DNA of 64,000 nucleotides from Frondihabitans australicus (lineage in GTDB: Bacteria; Actinomycetota; Actinomycetes; Actinomycetales; Microbacteriaceae). Every line of letters starts with the position of its first letter. Positions within the stretch are counted from its first letter, which is position 1. A program made the position numbers and the translations under genes. The notes beneath the pieces are model-generated. The model was not told the origin of the DNA. It did no database searches and worked only from the letters and a program-made list of their open reading frames with translations. Positions 48,138-57,753 of this stretch are shown piece after piece. The stretch covers positions 124,001 to 188,000 of the forward strand of contig NZ_RBKS01000001.1 of the NCBI RefSeq assembly GCF_003634555.1. The letters run 5' to 3'.

Positions 48138-48143
48138 ACTCTA
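48138..48143 (-). promoter_or_regulatory. -10 hexamer TAGAGT for the DUF4870 gene
   Basis: TAGAGT on the minus strand, seven bases before the ATG at 48130. Confidence 0.5.
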
Positions 48144-48214
48144 ATACGCCGGCGAGCTGCACTCGCATGCGCTGCGGCCCGTACCCCGCTGGGCGCCGCC
48201 GACCGTGCCGGACG

Positions 48215-48220
48215 TAGAGT
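48215..48220 (+). promoter_or_regulatory. -10 hexamer TAGAGT for the type III PKS operon
   Basis: TAGAGT five bases before the PKS ATG at 48226; the only promoter-like element before the three-gene operon. Confidence 0.5.
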
Positions 48221-48225
48221 GACGC

Positions 48226-49434
48226 ATGCCCGCGATTCGCGCCATCGAGACGGCCGTCCCCCGGGCGGTCGCCGATCAACGGGCCCTCCGCGATCTGCTC
48301 CTGGGCCAGCCCGGCTACGGTCGTCTCGGGCGCCGACTGGTCACCGCGGCGTTCGACAACTCCGGAATCGAGTCGCGTCATGTGGCGATCGAGGAGTTCG
48401 CGACAGGAGCCGCGGGCCCGAATCCGGACTTCTTCGCAGCCGGCCGCATTCTCGACCCCGGCACCCGCACCCGCAACGACGCCTATGCCGACGCCGCCCC
48501 GGCGCTCCTCGCCGCGGCCGCGTCCCGCGCGATCGACGCCGTCCCCGGTCTCACCCGCCGAGACGTCACCCACGTCGTGACGATCTCCTGCACCGGCTTC
48601 TTCTCGCCCGGCCCCGACTTCGCGCTGGTGCGAGACCTCGGCCTCGACCCCGGCACGCAGCGCTACCACCTCGGCTTCATGGGCTGCTGCGCAGCATTCC
48701 CAGGGCTCAGGATCGCCGACCAGCTCGTCCGGGCCGACCCCTCGGCCGTCGTGCTCGTCGCCTCGGTCGAGCTCTGCTCGCTTCACGTGCACCTGGACGA
48801 CGACCCCGACCAGATCGTCGCCTCGTCGGTCTTCGCCGACGGCGCCGCCTCCGCGATCGTGACCGCGACCCCGCCGGATGACCCCGCGGACGCCGGCCGC
48901 GCGGGCGCTGCGCCGTTCCTCGACCTGGAGGCGTTCCAGACGTCCATCGTGCCGGGCAGCGAGGCGGAGATGGCCTGGACGATCGGCGACCACGGCTTCG
49001 ACATGACCCTGTCGAGCTACGTGCCGAAGGTCGTCGGCCAGAGCATCCGCCAGACCCTGGCCCCGCTCCTCGACGGCGCCGAGGCTCCGGAGGCGTGGGC
49101 GATCCATCCCGGAGGCCGCAGCATCCTCGACCGCGTGCAGGCGGCGCTCGCGCTCGACGACGAGCAGCTCGCGCTCAGTCGCGACGTCCTGCGCCGTTTC
49201 GGCAACATGTCGAGCGCGACGGTCCTGTTCGAGCTGGCAGAGCTTCTGCATCAGGCGGGCGTCGGTGCGATGGGCCGGGCGAGGGAGCGACGATCGGTCG
49301 CAGCCGTCGCGTTCGGGCCGGGTCTCACCGTGGAGGCCGCGCGGCTGACGCTGGTCGTCGGCCGTGCGGCTCCTGCGCCCTCGGGGTCGGACTCGGTCGC
49401 GCACGACGTGGCGGCCGCCGCGACCCGGCCATGA
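48226..49434 (+). CDS. Type III polyketide synthase
   Basis: 402-aa chalcone/stilbene synthase-type enzyme that extends an acyl-CoA or acyl-ACP with malonyl-CoA and cyclises it. The catalytic triad is visible: Cys in RYHLGFMGCCAAFPGLRIA (about residue 155), His in WAIHPGGRSILDRVQ (about 290) and Asn in LRRFGNMSSATVLFEL (about 326). THVVTISCTGFFSPGPDFALVRDLGL is the family block before the active site. The downstream methyltransferase and hydroxylase match the srsA-srsB-srsC order of Streptomyces phenolic-lipid loci, suggesting an alkylresorcinol or alkylpyrone product. Its stop overlaps the next start. Confidence 0.92.
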   Translation: MPAIRAIETAVPRAVADQRALRDLLLGQPGYGRLGRRLVTAAFDNSGIESRHVAIEEFATGAAGPNPDFFAAGRILDPGTRTRNDAYADAAPALLAAAASRAIDAVPGLTRRDVTHVVTISCTGFFSPGPDFALVRDLGLDPGTQRYHLGFMGCCAAFPGLRIADQLVRADPSAVVLVASVELCSLHVHLDDDPDQIVASSVFADGAASAIVTATPPDDPADAGRAGAAPFLDLEAFQTSIVPGSEAEMAWTIGDHGFDMTLSSYVPKVVGQSIRQTLAPLLDGAEAPEAWAIHPGGRSILDRVQAALALDDEQLALSRDVLRRFGNMSSATVLFELAELLHQAGVGAMGRARERRSVAAVAFGPGLTVEAARLTLVVGRAAPAPSGSDSVAHDVAAAATRP

Positions 49435-50147
49435 TCGATCTCTCGAGGCGTGAGACGGCGCTGCCTGAGCTCATGGACGACCCCGACTGCGACCTCGACG
49501 CCCTGCACCGCACCTACGGCCACTTCGTGCTGGTCAACCGCCTGGTCGCAGGATGGCGGCCCCTCTACCGGCGACGCATCCGGCCGCTGCTGAGCCCTGC
49601 CGGGGCGCCGACCACCCTGCTCGACCTCGGTTCGGGCGGCGGCGACGTCGCCCGGGCCCTCGCCGCGTGGGCCCGCCGCGACGGACTGCGGCTCGACGTG
49701 ACCGGCGCCGACCCGGACGACCGCGCCCACGCGTACGCCACGGCGCAGCCGCAGCCGCCCGGGGTGACGTTCGTGCGCGCGGCGAGTCGTGACCTCGTTG
49801 CCGAGGGGCGGCGATTCGACCTCGTAGTGTCGAACCATGTGGTCCACCATCTCGATGCCGCCGAGCTGGCCGGGGTGCTCCGAGACAGCGAAGGCCTAGC
49901 GGGGCGGCTCGTGCTGCACAACGACATCGCGCGGGGGCGCCTGGCCTACGGGGCGTACTGGGCGGCGACCGTGGCAGGGTTCCGCGGGTCGTTCATCCAC
50001 CCCGACGGGCTGCTGTCGATCCGGCGCAGCTATCGGGCCGACGAGCTGCGTCGCGCGATCCCGGCCGGGTGGCGCGTCGAGAGGCCGTGGCCGTTCCGCC
50101 TGGTGCTCAGCTTCACGCCCGGGGCGCAGGAGCACGCGAATGCGTGA
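49431..50147 (+). CDS. SAM-dependent methyltransferase of the PKS operon
   Basis: 238-aa class I methyltransferase. Motif I is TTLLDLGSGGGDVARALAAWA (about residues 62-82), followed by LDVTGADPDDRAHAYA (motif II Asp) and FDLVVSNHVVHHLDAAEL (motif IV). The C-terminal part GFRGSFIHPDGLLSIRRSYRADELRRAI is typical of O-/C-methyltransferases acting on lipids or quinols. ATG overlaps the PKS stop (ATGA). It probably methylates the polyketide ring. Its last codons are part of a 23-bp direct repeat. Confidence 0.87.
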   Translation: MIDLSRRETALPELMDDPDCDLDALHRTYGHFVLVNRLVAGWRPLYRRRIRPLLSPAGAPTTLLDLGSGGGDVARALAAWARRDGLRLDVTGADPDDRAHAYATAQPQPPGVTFVRAASRDLVAEGRRFDLVVSNHVVHHLDAAELAGVLRDSEGLAGRLVLHNDIARGRLAYGAYWAATVAGFRGSFIHPDGLLSIRRSYRADELRRAIPAGWRVERPWPFRLVLSFTPGAQEHANA

Positions 50148-50217
50148 CGTGGTGGTCGTGGGCCTCGACGACCGAGCCCCCGCGGCGGAGGTGCCGAATG
50201 CGTGACGTGGTGGTCGT
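50137..50217 (+). repeat. 23-bp direct repeat duplicating the monooxygenase start region
   Basis: A 23-base segment beginning CGAATGCGTGACGTGG occurs at 50137-50159 and 50195-50217, 58 bases apart. The first copy contains the methyltransferase stop, the second the monooxygenase start codon. Both copies can encode MRDVVVV. Confidence 0.9.
50140..50205 (+). CDS. Possible 21-aa leader peptide from the duplicated start
   Basis: ATG at 50140 begins MRDVVVVGLDDRAPAAEVPNA and stops at TGA 50203-50205, overlapping the true monooxygenase ATG at 50198. CAGGAG lies about nine bases upstream. If translated, ribosomes would stop right at the next ribosome site and start codon, a layout for coupling or attenuation. 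It may equally be a by-product of the duplication. Confidence 0.35.
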   Translation: MRDVVVVGLDDRAPAAEVPNA

Positions 50218-51340
50218 CGGTGGCGGACCCGTCGGAGTCTTCCTCGCCGCCCTCCTCGCCGAGCGCGGCCTCGACGTCTCCGTGTGGGAGAAGCGCCGCA
50301 CGCCCGACTCTTCTTCTCGCGCCATCGGCATCCACCCGCCGTCGCTCGCGGCCTTCACCCGCATCGACGCCGCCGACGAGATCGTCGAAGCCGCAACTCT
50401 CATCCGACGCGGACACGCGCGCAGCCGGGGCCGCACCCTCGGCACCGTCTCGTTCGACCGCGTCCACGACGAGTTCCCGTTCGTCGCCTCCCTGCCGCAG
50501 CACGCGACCCAGGCCGTGCTGGAGAGCCGCCTCGCCGAGCTCGCGCCGCAGGCCCTCCGCCGCGGCGTCGAGCTCACCGGTCTCGACGATCACGAGCCCG
50601 ACCGCGTGCGGCTGCAGGGGAAGTCGGATTCGGGCCCGGTCTTCGACGTCGCGCGGCTCGTCGTCGGCGCCGACGGCGCCCGGAGCGCAGTGCGGCACCT
50701 CCTCGGCATCCCGGCCGAGCTCGTCGCCTACCCCGACCCGTACGCGATGGGCGACTTCCGCGACGACACCGGCGACGGCGACGACGCCGTGGTCCACCTC
50801 GAGCCCGGAGGCGTCGTCGAGTCCTTTCCGCTGCCCGGAGGCATGCGGCGGTTCGTGGTCCGGACGGGCGCGGGGTCCGGGCGCCCCACGGCCGAGACGG
50901 TCGCGGCGCTCGTGCAGGAGCGGACGGGGCATGCGCCGGATCCTGCGACCAGCACGATGGTCAGCGCGTTCGTGGCCCGGCGACGGATCGCCGAGTCGAC
51001 CGTGCGCGGCCGGGTGGTGCTGATCGGCGACGCCGCCCACGAGATCAGCCCGATCGGCGGGCAGGGCATGAACCTCGGCTGGCTCGACGCCGACGCTCTC
51101 GCGCCGCTGCTCGTCGCCGGGGCCACGCGCGACCGCCTCGACGCCCTCGACTTCGGCGAGTTCGAGCGGGCGCGCCGCAGGGCGGCATGGCGCGCTGCCA
51201 AGCAGGCGGAGTCGAACATGGCGATGGGGCGGCCCCGGTCGGGTCTTCGGATGGCGGCGCGCGACGTCGGGTTCAGCGTGGCGCTGGCGGGGCCGGCCGC
51301 TCATGCGCTCGCACGGGCGTACACGATGGTCGCGCTCTAG
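50198..51340 (+). CDS. FAD-dependent aromatic monooxygenase of the PKS operon
   Basis: 380-aa group A flavin hydroxylase. The FAD dinucleotide fold is VVVVGGGPVGVFLAALLAERGLDVSVWEK at the N-terminus. The second FAD motif is VVLIGDAAHEISPIGGQGMNLGWLDADAL (about residues 272-300), and a DG motif lies in RLVVGADGARSAVRHLLG (about 150-168). It likely hydroxylates the polyketide-derived ring, as SrsC does in phenolic-lipid synthesis. The ATG at 50198 has GGAGG six bases upstream. It converges on the UbiA gene, ending 27 bp before it. Confidence 0.9.
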   Translation: MRDVVVVGGGPVGVFLAALLAERGLDVSVWEKRRTPDSSSRAIGIHPPSLAAFTRIDAADEIVEAATLIRRGHARSRGRTLGTVSFDRVHDEFPFVASLPQHATQAVLESRLAELAPQALRRGVELTGLDDHEPDRVRLQGKSDSGPVFDVARLVVGADGARSAVRHLLGIPAELVAYPDPYAMGDFRDDTGDGDDAVVHLEPGGVVESFPLPGGMRRFVVRTGAGSGRPTAETVAALVQERTGHAPDPATSTMVSAFVARRRIAESTVRGRVVLIGDAAHEISPIGGQGMNLGWLDADALAPLLVAGATRDRLDALDFGEFERARRRAAWRAAKQAESNMAMGRPRSGLRMAARDVGFSVALAGPAAHALARAYTMVAL

Positions 51341-51367
51341 CGAGCCTGTGCCGCGAGAGGCGTCGGG

Positions 51368-52216
51368 TCAGCCCGCCAGCCTCGTGCCGCTGAGGACCAG
51401 CTCGACGGCGATCACGAGCGACGCCAGGATCACGAGGCGGAACAGCGTGCGATCCGGTGGGCGGGTCAGCACCAGCCGCACGCCGACCGCCGAGATCGCC
51501 AGGGCGACGACGAGGCCGATCACCGCGACGAGGCTGACGCCCGCACCGCCCGCGGTGAGCAGCGGGCCGACGAGCACCAGCACCGAGGCGAGCACGAGCG
51601 CCCCGAACGCGACGAGCCCCGACAGCCGCGCGCCGAGGCGGTGGGGGAGTCCGCGCACGCCCGTGGCGTCGTCGTCGGCGAGGTCGGGCAGCACGTTCGT
51701 GAAGTGGATCGAGACGCCGAACACTGCGCCGACCGCGGTGGCCCACCAGGCCGCGGGGGTGCCGTCCTGCGCGGCGAGGGTGACGACGTCCGGCTGGAGC
51801 CCGAACGCGACGACGAAGGGCACGACCGACGCGGCGGTCCGCTTGAGGCCGAGGTTGTACGCCCACCCCGAGGCGACGAGCACGAAGTGGCAGACCGCGG
51901 CGGCGCGGCCGAGTGCGATCGAGACCGCCATGCCGACCACGAACGCCGACACCGCGGCGCGGAACACGACCACCCGCGACACGCGGCCGTCGGCGACCGG
52001 CTTGTCGGTGCGCCCGGATGCCGCGTCGCGGCGCGCGTCGACCCAGTCGTTCGACCAGCCGATCGACAGCTGCCCGAGCAGCACGGCGACGGCGATGACG
52101 GCGATGCGGGCCGGCGGGTAGCCGAGCGACACGGCCAGGAGCGCGGCGAGGATCGTGACGGCGAGGGTCGGGCCGGGGTGCGACGAGAGCGCGAGATCCC
52201 TCGCTCGGGTGAGCAT
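51368..52216 (-). CDS. UbiA-family prenyltransferase
   Basis: 282-aa membrane prenyltransferase. The first Asp motif is LSIGWSNDWVDARRDAASGRTDKPVADG (about residues 50-77; NDxxDxxxD) and the second is FTNVLPDLADDDATGVRGLPHRLG (about 173-196; DLADDD). Eight or nine helices are seen. It is distinct from MenA. Its position facing the type III PKS operon suggests it prenylates the polyketide or a related quinone, but the convergent orientation means it is separately transcribed. Start chosen at 52216 with GAGG upstream; an ATG at 52228 is possible. Confidence 0.88.
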   Translation of the reverse strand: MLTRARDLALSSHPGPTLAVTILAALLAVSLGYPPARIAVIAVAVLLGQLSIGWSNDWVDARRDAASGRTDKPVADGRVSRVVVFRAAVSAFVVGMAVSIALGRAAAVCHFVLVASGWAYNLGLKRTAASVVPFVVAFGLQPDVVTLAAQDGTPAAWWATAVGAVFGVSIHFTNVLPDLADDDATGVRGLPHRLGARLSGLVAFGALVLASVLVLVGPLLTAGGAGVSLVAVIGLVVALAISAVGVRLVLTRPPDRTLFRLVILASLVIAVELVLSGTRLAG

Positions 52217-52300
52217 GCGCCTCAGCATACGGAGAACGCCGCTCACGGGCCCCGCCCGCGCGCAGAGCGCAGAGCCTCAGGCAGGCACGGCCCCGCACGA

Positions 52301-52335
52301 AGAATGGCCCCCGCTCTGCAGGCGGAGGCCATTCT
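52301..52335. terminator. Hairpin in the gap between ubiA-like and maoC-like genes
   Basis: AGAATGGCC (52301-52309) pairs with GGCCATTCT (52327-52335), with an inner CCGC/GCGG stem. The flanking genes are divergent, so no visible gene needs a terminator here. It may belong to an unseen transcript. Apart from this and the dyad at 52487, the 346-bp gap shows nothing gene-like. Confidence 0.55.
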
Positions 52336-52486
52336 GTGCGACCGGTCGGCACAGCATCCCCGTGGGCCCGATTGGAGGAGGGCCCGTGGCGGATCAGAAC
52401 CCGGGTGATCTGCCGCGTCGGCAGAACGGTCGCGTACGTCGAGTTACCATCCCAGACGTGACGGTCATGGTACGCCTCTGTTGACA

Positions 52487-52520
52487 CGGTGAACAGGGGG
52501 TCGACCCCTGATTTTCACCG
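52487..52520 (+). promoter_or_regulatory. Two-tier dyad after TTGACA upstream of the maoC-murB operon
   Basis: CAGGGG-GTCGA-CCCCTG (52494-52510) is enclosed by CGGTGAA (52487-52493) and TTCACCG (52514-52520), with a three-base bulge. It follows a consensus TTGACA (52481-52486) and precedes the TAGACT -10 at 52550. The location suits an operator or RNA hairpin acting on the fatty-acid dehydratase/murB operon. Confidence 0.45.
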
Positions 52521-52549
52521 GGTTCGCAGGAGCAGACGAGGCCCCGCCG

Positions 52550-52555
52550 TAGACT
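52550..52555 (+). promoter_or_regulatory. -10 hexamer TAGACT for the maoC-murB operon
   Basis: TAGACT seven bases before the GTG at 52563; decides that start among three in-frame GTG codons (52557, 52563, 52569). Confidence 0.5.
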
Positions 52556-52562
52556 CGTGGCC

Positions 52563-53009
52563 GTGTCAGTGAACCCCGACCTCGCGGGGCGGACCTTCCC
52601 GCCCGTCGCCCCCTACCTCGTCGGCCGTGAGAAGATCCGCGAGTTCGCTCGCGCCACCGCGTCGACGAGCCCGCTCTCCCTCGACCCCGAGGCCGCCCGC
52701 AAAGCCGGCTACGCCGACGTCGTCGCGCCGCCGACGTTCGCGATCGTGGTGCAGGAGTCGACCCTCCAGCAGCTCCTCGCCGAGCCCGACGCCGGCATCG
52801 ACTTCTCGCGCGTCGTCCACGGCGACCAGCGCTTCACCTACACGCGCCCGATCGTCGCCGGCGACGAGCTCACCGCGACGCTCACCGTCGCGGGCGTCAA
52901 GTCGCTCGGCGGCCACTCGATGGTCACCGCCGAGTCGGTCATGGTCGACGGCGCCGGAGCCCACGTGGTCACCGCCGTCTCGACCCTCGTCGTCCGGGGC
53001 GACGAATGA
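52563..53009 (+). CDS. MaoC-like dehydratase subunit (HadA/FAS1-type)
   Basis: 148-aa hot-dog-fold protein of the MaoC N-terminal type. It starts with FPPVAPYLVGREKIREFARATASTSPLSLDPEAARKAGYADVVAPPTFAIVV, the pattern of HadA-like (3R)-hydroxyacyl dehydratase subunits. The HGDQRFTYTRPIVAGDELTATLTV segment follows. The catalytic D/H pair lies in its partner encoded next, which fits a HadAB heterodimer of fatty acid synthesis. Its stop overlaps the second subunit start (ATGA). GTG 52563 is chosen because it lies seven bases after TAGACT. Confidence 0.85.
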   Translation: MSVNPDLAGRTFPPVAPYLVGREKIREFARATASTSPLSLDPEAARKAGYADVVAPPTFAIVVQESTLQQLLAEPDAGIDFSRVVHGDQRFTYTRPIVAGDELTATLTVAGVKSLGGHSMVTAESVMVDGAGAHVVTAVSTLVVRGDE

Positions 53010-53437
53010 GCGCCGCGCTCGAGGTCGGCGCCGTCGTCGCCGAGAAGACGCTCACGCTCACCCGCGACTCGCTCGTCCGCTACGCCGGCGCCTCGGGCGA
53101 CTTCAACCCGATCCACTACCGCGACGACGTCGCGACGTCGGTCGGCCTGCCCGGCGTGCTCGCGCACGGCATGCTCACGATGGGCGTGGCCGTGCAGCCC
53201 GTCGTCGACTGGCTGGCCTCCGAGTCCGGGCCGGGCGTCGGCGGCTGGGTCGCCGACTACCAGGTCCGCTTCACCCGACCCGTCGTCGTCGACCCCGAGA
53301 CCGGTGCCGAGCTCACGATCTCGGCGAAGCTCGGGCAGGTCGACGAAGCCGCGAAGACCGCGCGCGTCGACCTCACCGTGACCTTCGACGGCCAGACCGT
53401 GCTCGGCAAGGCCCAGGTGCGAGTGGCCTGGGCGTGA
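53006..53437 (+). CDS. MaoC-like dehydratase catalytic subunit (HadB-type)
   Basis: 143-aa hot-dog protein. The hydratase 2 motif is LVRYAGASGDFNPIHYRDDVATSVGLPGVLAHGMLTMG (about residues 25-62), with catalytic Asp and His in DFNPIH. Together with the preceding protein it should form a (3R)-hydroxyacyl-ACP (or CoA) dehydratase in fatty acid elongation. It overlaps both neighbours by four bases, which ties fatty-acid dehydration to MurB expression, a grouping also seen in other actinobacteria. Confidence 0.9.
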   Translation: MSAALEVGAVVAEKTLTLTRDSLVRYAGASGDFNPIHYRDDVATSVGLPGVLAHGMLTMGVAVQPVVDWLASESGPGVGGWVADYQVRFTRPVVVDPETGAELTISAKLGQVDEAAKTARVDLTVTFDGQTVLGKAQVRVAWA

Positions 53438-54564
53438 GCGACGCCGCCGCCCCGGGGCAGCCCGTCCTCGCCGACCTCACGACGATCGGCGTGGGTGGCC
53501 CGGCCGTCCGCCTGGTCGAGCCGACCACCGGCGACGAGCTGCTCGCCGCGGCGCGCGACGCGTTCACCTCCGACGAGCCGTGGTTCGTCCTCGGCGGGGG
53601 CTCGAACCTCGTCGTGGCCGACGACGGCTTCGACGGCACGGTGATCCGCGTGGCGACGCGAGGCATCGAGGTCCTTTCCGAGACCGACGACGGCGTCAGG
53701 ATCCGCGTGGCGGCCGGCCACCCGTGGGACGACCTCGTCGCCGAGACCGTCGCCCGCGGCTGGTCGGGCATCGAGGCGCTCTCCGGCATCCCCGGCTCCG
53801 TCGGAGCGTCGCCCGTGCAGAACATCGGCGCCTACGGCCAGGAGGTCTCGGCCACCGTCGTCTCGGCCGACTTCCTCGACGCCGACACCCTGGAGTTCGT
53901 CCGAGTTCCGCGCGCGAACATGGGGCTCGCGTACCGCACCAGCGTGTTCAAGGCCGGCCAGTCGCATCCTGCGCGCCCCGGGGTCATCACCGCCGTCGAG
54001 TTCGAGCTGCACAACGGAGGCGGAGTCTCCGAGCCTGTCGCCTACGCCCAGCTCGCCTCGGCCCTCGGCGTCGCGCTCGGCGACCGTGTGCCCGTCGCGG
54101 ATGTCCGTGACCGGGTGCTCGCCCTGCGCGCCTCGAAGGGCATGGTGCTCGACCCGGCCGACGCCGACACGCGCTCCTGCGGCTCGTTCTTCACCAACCC
54201 GATCGTGTCGCCCGAGGCGCTCGAAGGGGTGCCCGCCGACGCACCCCGGTGGGAGTCGAGCCCCGAGGCGCAGGATGTAGCGGTTCCCCTCGGCGAGCTC
54301 CCCGCCCCGCCACCGCCCCCGGCCCCCGCGGCCGTGAAGCTCTCGGCGGCGTGGCTGATCGAGCACTCGGGAATCCCGCGCGGCTTCTCCCTGCCCGGCT
54401 CGCGGGCGGCGATCTCGTCGAAGCACACTCTGGCGATCACGAACCGCGGGGGAGCGACGGCCGCCGAGGTGACGGAGCTCGCGCGCTTCGTGCAGAGCCG
54501 TGTGGCGTCGGAGTTCGGCGTGCTGCTGCACCCCGAGCCGATCCTGCTCGGGGCGTTCCTCTAG
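53434..54564 (+). CDS. murB: UDP-N-acetylenolpyruvoylglucosamine reductase
   Basis: 376-aa FAD enzyme that reduces UDP-GlcNAc-enolpyruvate to UDP-MurNAc in peptidoglycan synthesis. FAD-binding blocks are TTIGVGGPAVRLVEPTTGDEL, WFVLGGGSNLVVADDGFDGTVIRVATRG, and IEALSGIPGSVGASPVQNIGAYGQEV. The catalytic Ser is in DADTRSCGSFFTNPIV, and the C-terminal Glu region is HPEPILLG. A Pro/Ala linker (GELPAPPPPPAPAAVK) lengthens the third domain, making it longer than E. coli MurB (342 aa). GTG overlaps the preceding stop. Confidence 0.96.
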   Translation: MSDAAAPGQPVLADLTTIGVGGPAVRLVEPTTGDELLAAARDAFTSDEPWFVLGGGSNLVVADDGFDGTVIRVATRGIEVLSETDDGVRIRVAAGHPWDDLVAETVARGWSGIEALSGIPGSVGASPVQNIGAYGQEVSATVVSADFLDADTLEFVRVPRANMGLAYRTSVFKAGQSHPARPGVITAVEFELHNGGGVSEPVAYAQLASALGVALGDRVPVADVRDRVLALRASKGMVLDPADADTRSCGSFFTNPIVSPEALEGVPADAPRWESSPEAQDVAVPLGELPAPPPPPAPAAVKLSAAWLIEHSGIPRGFSLPGSRAAISSKHTLAITNRGGATAAEVTELARFVQSRVASEFGVLLHPEPILLGAFL

Positions 54565-54655
54565 CGGTTCGTCGGGCGCCGGCCAACACTGGTGAAATGT
54601 CAGTGGTCTGTGGTCCACTTGTCGCACTTGCAAGCGCGACGAAGGGCTTCTCCAC

Positions 54656-55684
<1,029 letters not shown>

Positions 55685-55686
55685 CC

Positions 55687-56445
55687 ATGACCGCCTCGTT
55701 CTGGCGCGAGACCGGCATCGTGTTCCGCCGGCAGATGCGCATCGCGCTCCGCAACCCCGCGTGGGTGATCATCGGGCTCGTGCAGCCGATCCTCTACCTC
55801 TGCCTGTTCGGGCCGCTGCTCAAGCCGCTGGCCGGCCAGCTCGGCACGACCAACGCCTACACGCTGTTCGTGCCCGGCCTGCTCATCCAGCTCGGCATCT
55901 TCGGGGCCCTGTTCGCCGGGTTCAGCCTCATCGCCGAGTGGCGTGCCGGCGTGATCGAGGCCGAGCGCGTGACGCCCGCGAGCCGCACGGCGCTGCTGTT
56001 CGGGCGGATCCTGCGCGATGTCCTGCAGCTCTTCGTGCAGGGCGTGGTGCTGATCGGCCTCGGCTTCGCGTTCGGTCTCCGGGGCAACCTCGTCGGCATG
56101 TTCTTCGGGCTGATCCTCACCGTCGCCCTCGGCACGGCCTGCGCCGCCGCGTCCAACGCGATCGCGCTGACGACGAAGAGCGAAGACGTCATGGCGCCCC
56201 TCATCAACAGCGTGGCGCTGCCCGTCCTGCTGCTCTCGGGAATCCTGCTGCCGATGACCATCGCACCGCAGTGGCTTCAGACCGTGAGCGACATCATCCC
56301 GACGAAGCACATCGTCGACGCCGTGCGCGAGCTGTTCTCGGGCGCGTGGACCCTCGAGCTGCTCTGGGGCGTGCTGTGGACCGTCGTACTCGTCACCGCC
56401 GCCCTCTGGTGGGGCACCCGCACGTTCAGGAGAGAGAACGCCTAA
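55687..56445 (+). CDS. ABC exporter permease subunit (ABC-2 type)
   Basis: 252-aa ABC-2 type permease with six hydrophobic segments. [41 protein letters not shown] begins the fold, and [46 protein letters not shown] is the DrrB-like conserved region. GAGGGGGA lies six bases before the ATG at 55687; a GTG two codons earlier overlaps the ATPase stop. It forms the membrane part of the exporter with the preceding gene. The stop overlaps the convergent aminotransferase stop by three bases. Confidence 0.92.
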   Translation: MTASFWRETGIVFRRQMRIALRNPAWVIIGLVQPILYLCLFGPLLKPLAGQLGTTNAYTLFVPGLLIQLGIFGALFAGFSLIAEWRAGVIEAERVTPASRTALLFGRILRDVLQLFVQGVVLIGLGFAFGLRGNLVGMFFGLILTVALGTACAAASNAIALTTKSEDVMAPLINSVALPVLLLSGILLPMTIAPQWLQTVSDIIPTKHIVDAVRELFSGAWTLELLWGVLWTVVLVTAALWWGTRTFRRENA

Positions 56446-57674
56446 GCGAAGAGCTTCTGGAGGCGCTGCACGCCCTCGAGCAGGTCGTCGTCGCCGAGCG
56501 CGTACGAGAGGCGGAGGAACCCGCTGGGCCCGAACGCCTCGCCGGGCACGGTCGCGACCTCGGCCTGGTCGAGGATCAGGTCGGCGAGCTCGAGCGACGT
56601 CGTCGGCGTGACGCCGCCCCACTCGCGGCCGAGCAGCCCGGTCACGTCGGGGTAGACGTAGAAGGCGCCCTCGGGGGTCGGGCAGTTCACGCCGTCGATC
56701 CTGTTGAGCTCGCGGACGATCACCTGGCGCCTCGCGTCGAAGGCCTGGCGCATGGTCTCCACCGACTCCTGCGAGCCCGTGAGTGCCGCGATGGCCGCGC
56801 GCTGCGAGATGTTCGACACGTTCGACGACAGGTGCGACTGCAGGTTCGAGGCCGCCTTGGTGACGTCTGCGGGCGCGATCATCCAGCCCACGCGCCAGCC
56901 GGTCATGGCGTAGGTCTTCGCGACGCCGTTCACCAGGATCGCCGTGTCGGCGAGCTCCGGCACCGCCTGCGTGATCGAGACGGCCTTGACGCCGTCGTAG
57001 ACGAGGTTCTGATAGATCTCGTCGGTGATCACCCAGATGCCGTGCTCGAGCGCCCACTCGCCGATGGCTCGCGTCTGCTCCTCCGAGTACACGGCGCCGG
57101 TCGGGTTCGACGGCGACACGAACAGGAGCACCTTCGTGCGGTCGGTGCGTGCGGCCTCGAGCTGCTCGACGGTCACCAGGTAGCCCTGGTCGGACCCCGC
57201 GAACACCTCGACGGGCACACCCCCGGCGAGCTTCACGGCCTCGGGGTAGGTGGTCCAGTACGGGGTGGGCAGGATCACCTCGTCGCCGTCGTCGACGATC
57301 GCCGCGAACGACTGGTAGACGGCCTGCTTGCCGCCGTTCGTGACGATCACCTGCGAGGCGGTCACGTGAGTGCCGGAGTCGCGCAGCGTCTTCTCGGCGA
57401 TGGCCTGGCGCAGGTCGGGGAGCCCGGCGGCGGGCGTGTAGCGGTGGTTCTTCGGGTCGCGGGCCGCGGCGACAGCGGCCTCGACGATGTGGTCGGGCGT
57501 CGGGAAGTTCGGCTCGCCGGCCGCGTAGCTGATGACGTGCTTGCCGTCGGCCTGCAGCGCCTTCGCCTTGGCATCGACCTTGAGGGTCGCCGACTCAGCG
57601 ATCGCGGCGATGCGGGCGCTGAGGCGAGGGTGTGCGGTGGCGGACGAGGGCGTGGTCTGGGCCGAGCTGTTCAC
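56442..57674 (-). CDS. Pyridoxal-phosphate aminotransferase (aspartate/alanine type)
   Basis: 410-aa class I aminotransferase. [18 protein letters not shown] and [14 protein letters not shown] open the fold. [31 protein letters not shown] (Asn) and [15 protein letters not shown] (Asp, Tyr) line the cofactor, and the Schiff-base Lys is in [16 protein letters not shown] (about residue 246). [20 protein letters not shown] has the carboxylate-binding Arg. Aspartate or broad aminotransferase activity is likely. TAGGCT lies seven bases before the GTG. Confidence 0.93.
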   Translation of the reverse strand: MNSSAQTTPSSATAHPRLSARIAAIAESATLKVDAKAKALQADGKHVISYAAGEPNFPTPDHIVEAAVAAARDPKNHRYTPAAGLPDLRQAIAEKTLRDSGTHVTASQVIVTNGGKQAVYQSFAAIVDDGDEVILPTPYWTTYPEAVKLAGGVPVEVFAGSDQGYLVTVEQLEAARTDRTKVLLFVSPSNPTGAVYSEEQTRAIGEWALEHGIWVITDEIYQNLVYDGVKAVSITQAVPELADTAILVNGVAKTYAMTGWRVGWMIAPADVTKAASNLQSHLSSNVSNISQRAAIAALTGSQESVETMRQAFDARRQVIVRELNRIDGVNCPTPEGAFYVYPDVTGLLGREWGGVTPTTSLELADLILDQAEVATVPGEAFGPSGFLRLSYALGDDDLLEGVQRLQKLFA

Positions 57675-57681
57675 GCCGTCG

Positions 57682-57687
57682 AGCCTA
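57682..57687 (-). promoter_or_regulatory. -10 hexamer TAGGCT for the aminotransferase
   Basis: TAGGCT on the minus strand, seven bases before the GTG at 57674. Confidence 0.5.
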
Positions 57688-57753
57688 GCCGGGAGGCCGC
57701 CGTAACACGACAGGCCGATCCTGGCCAACTGGACTTGCCCAGGAAACTGCACC

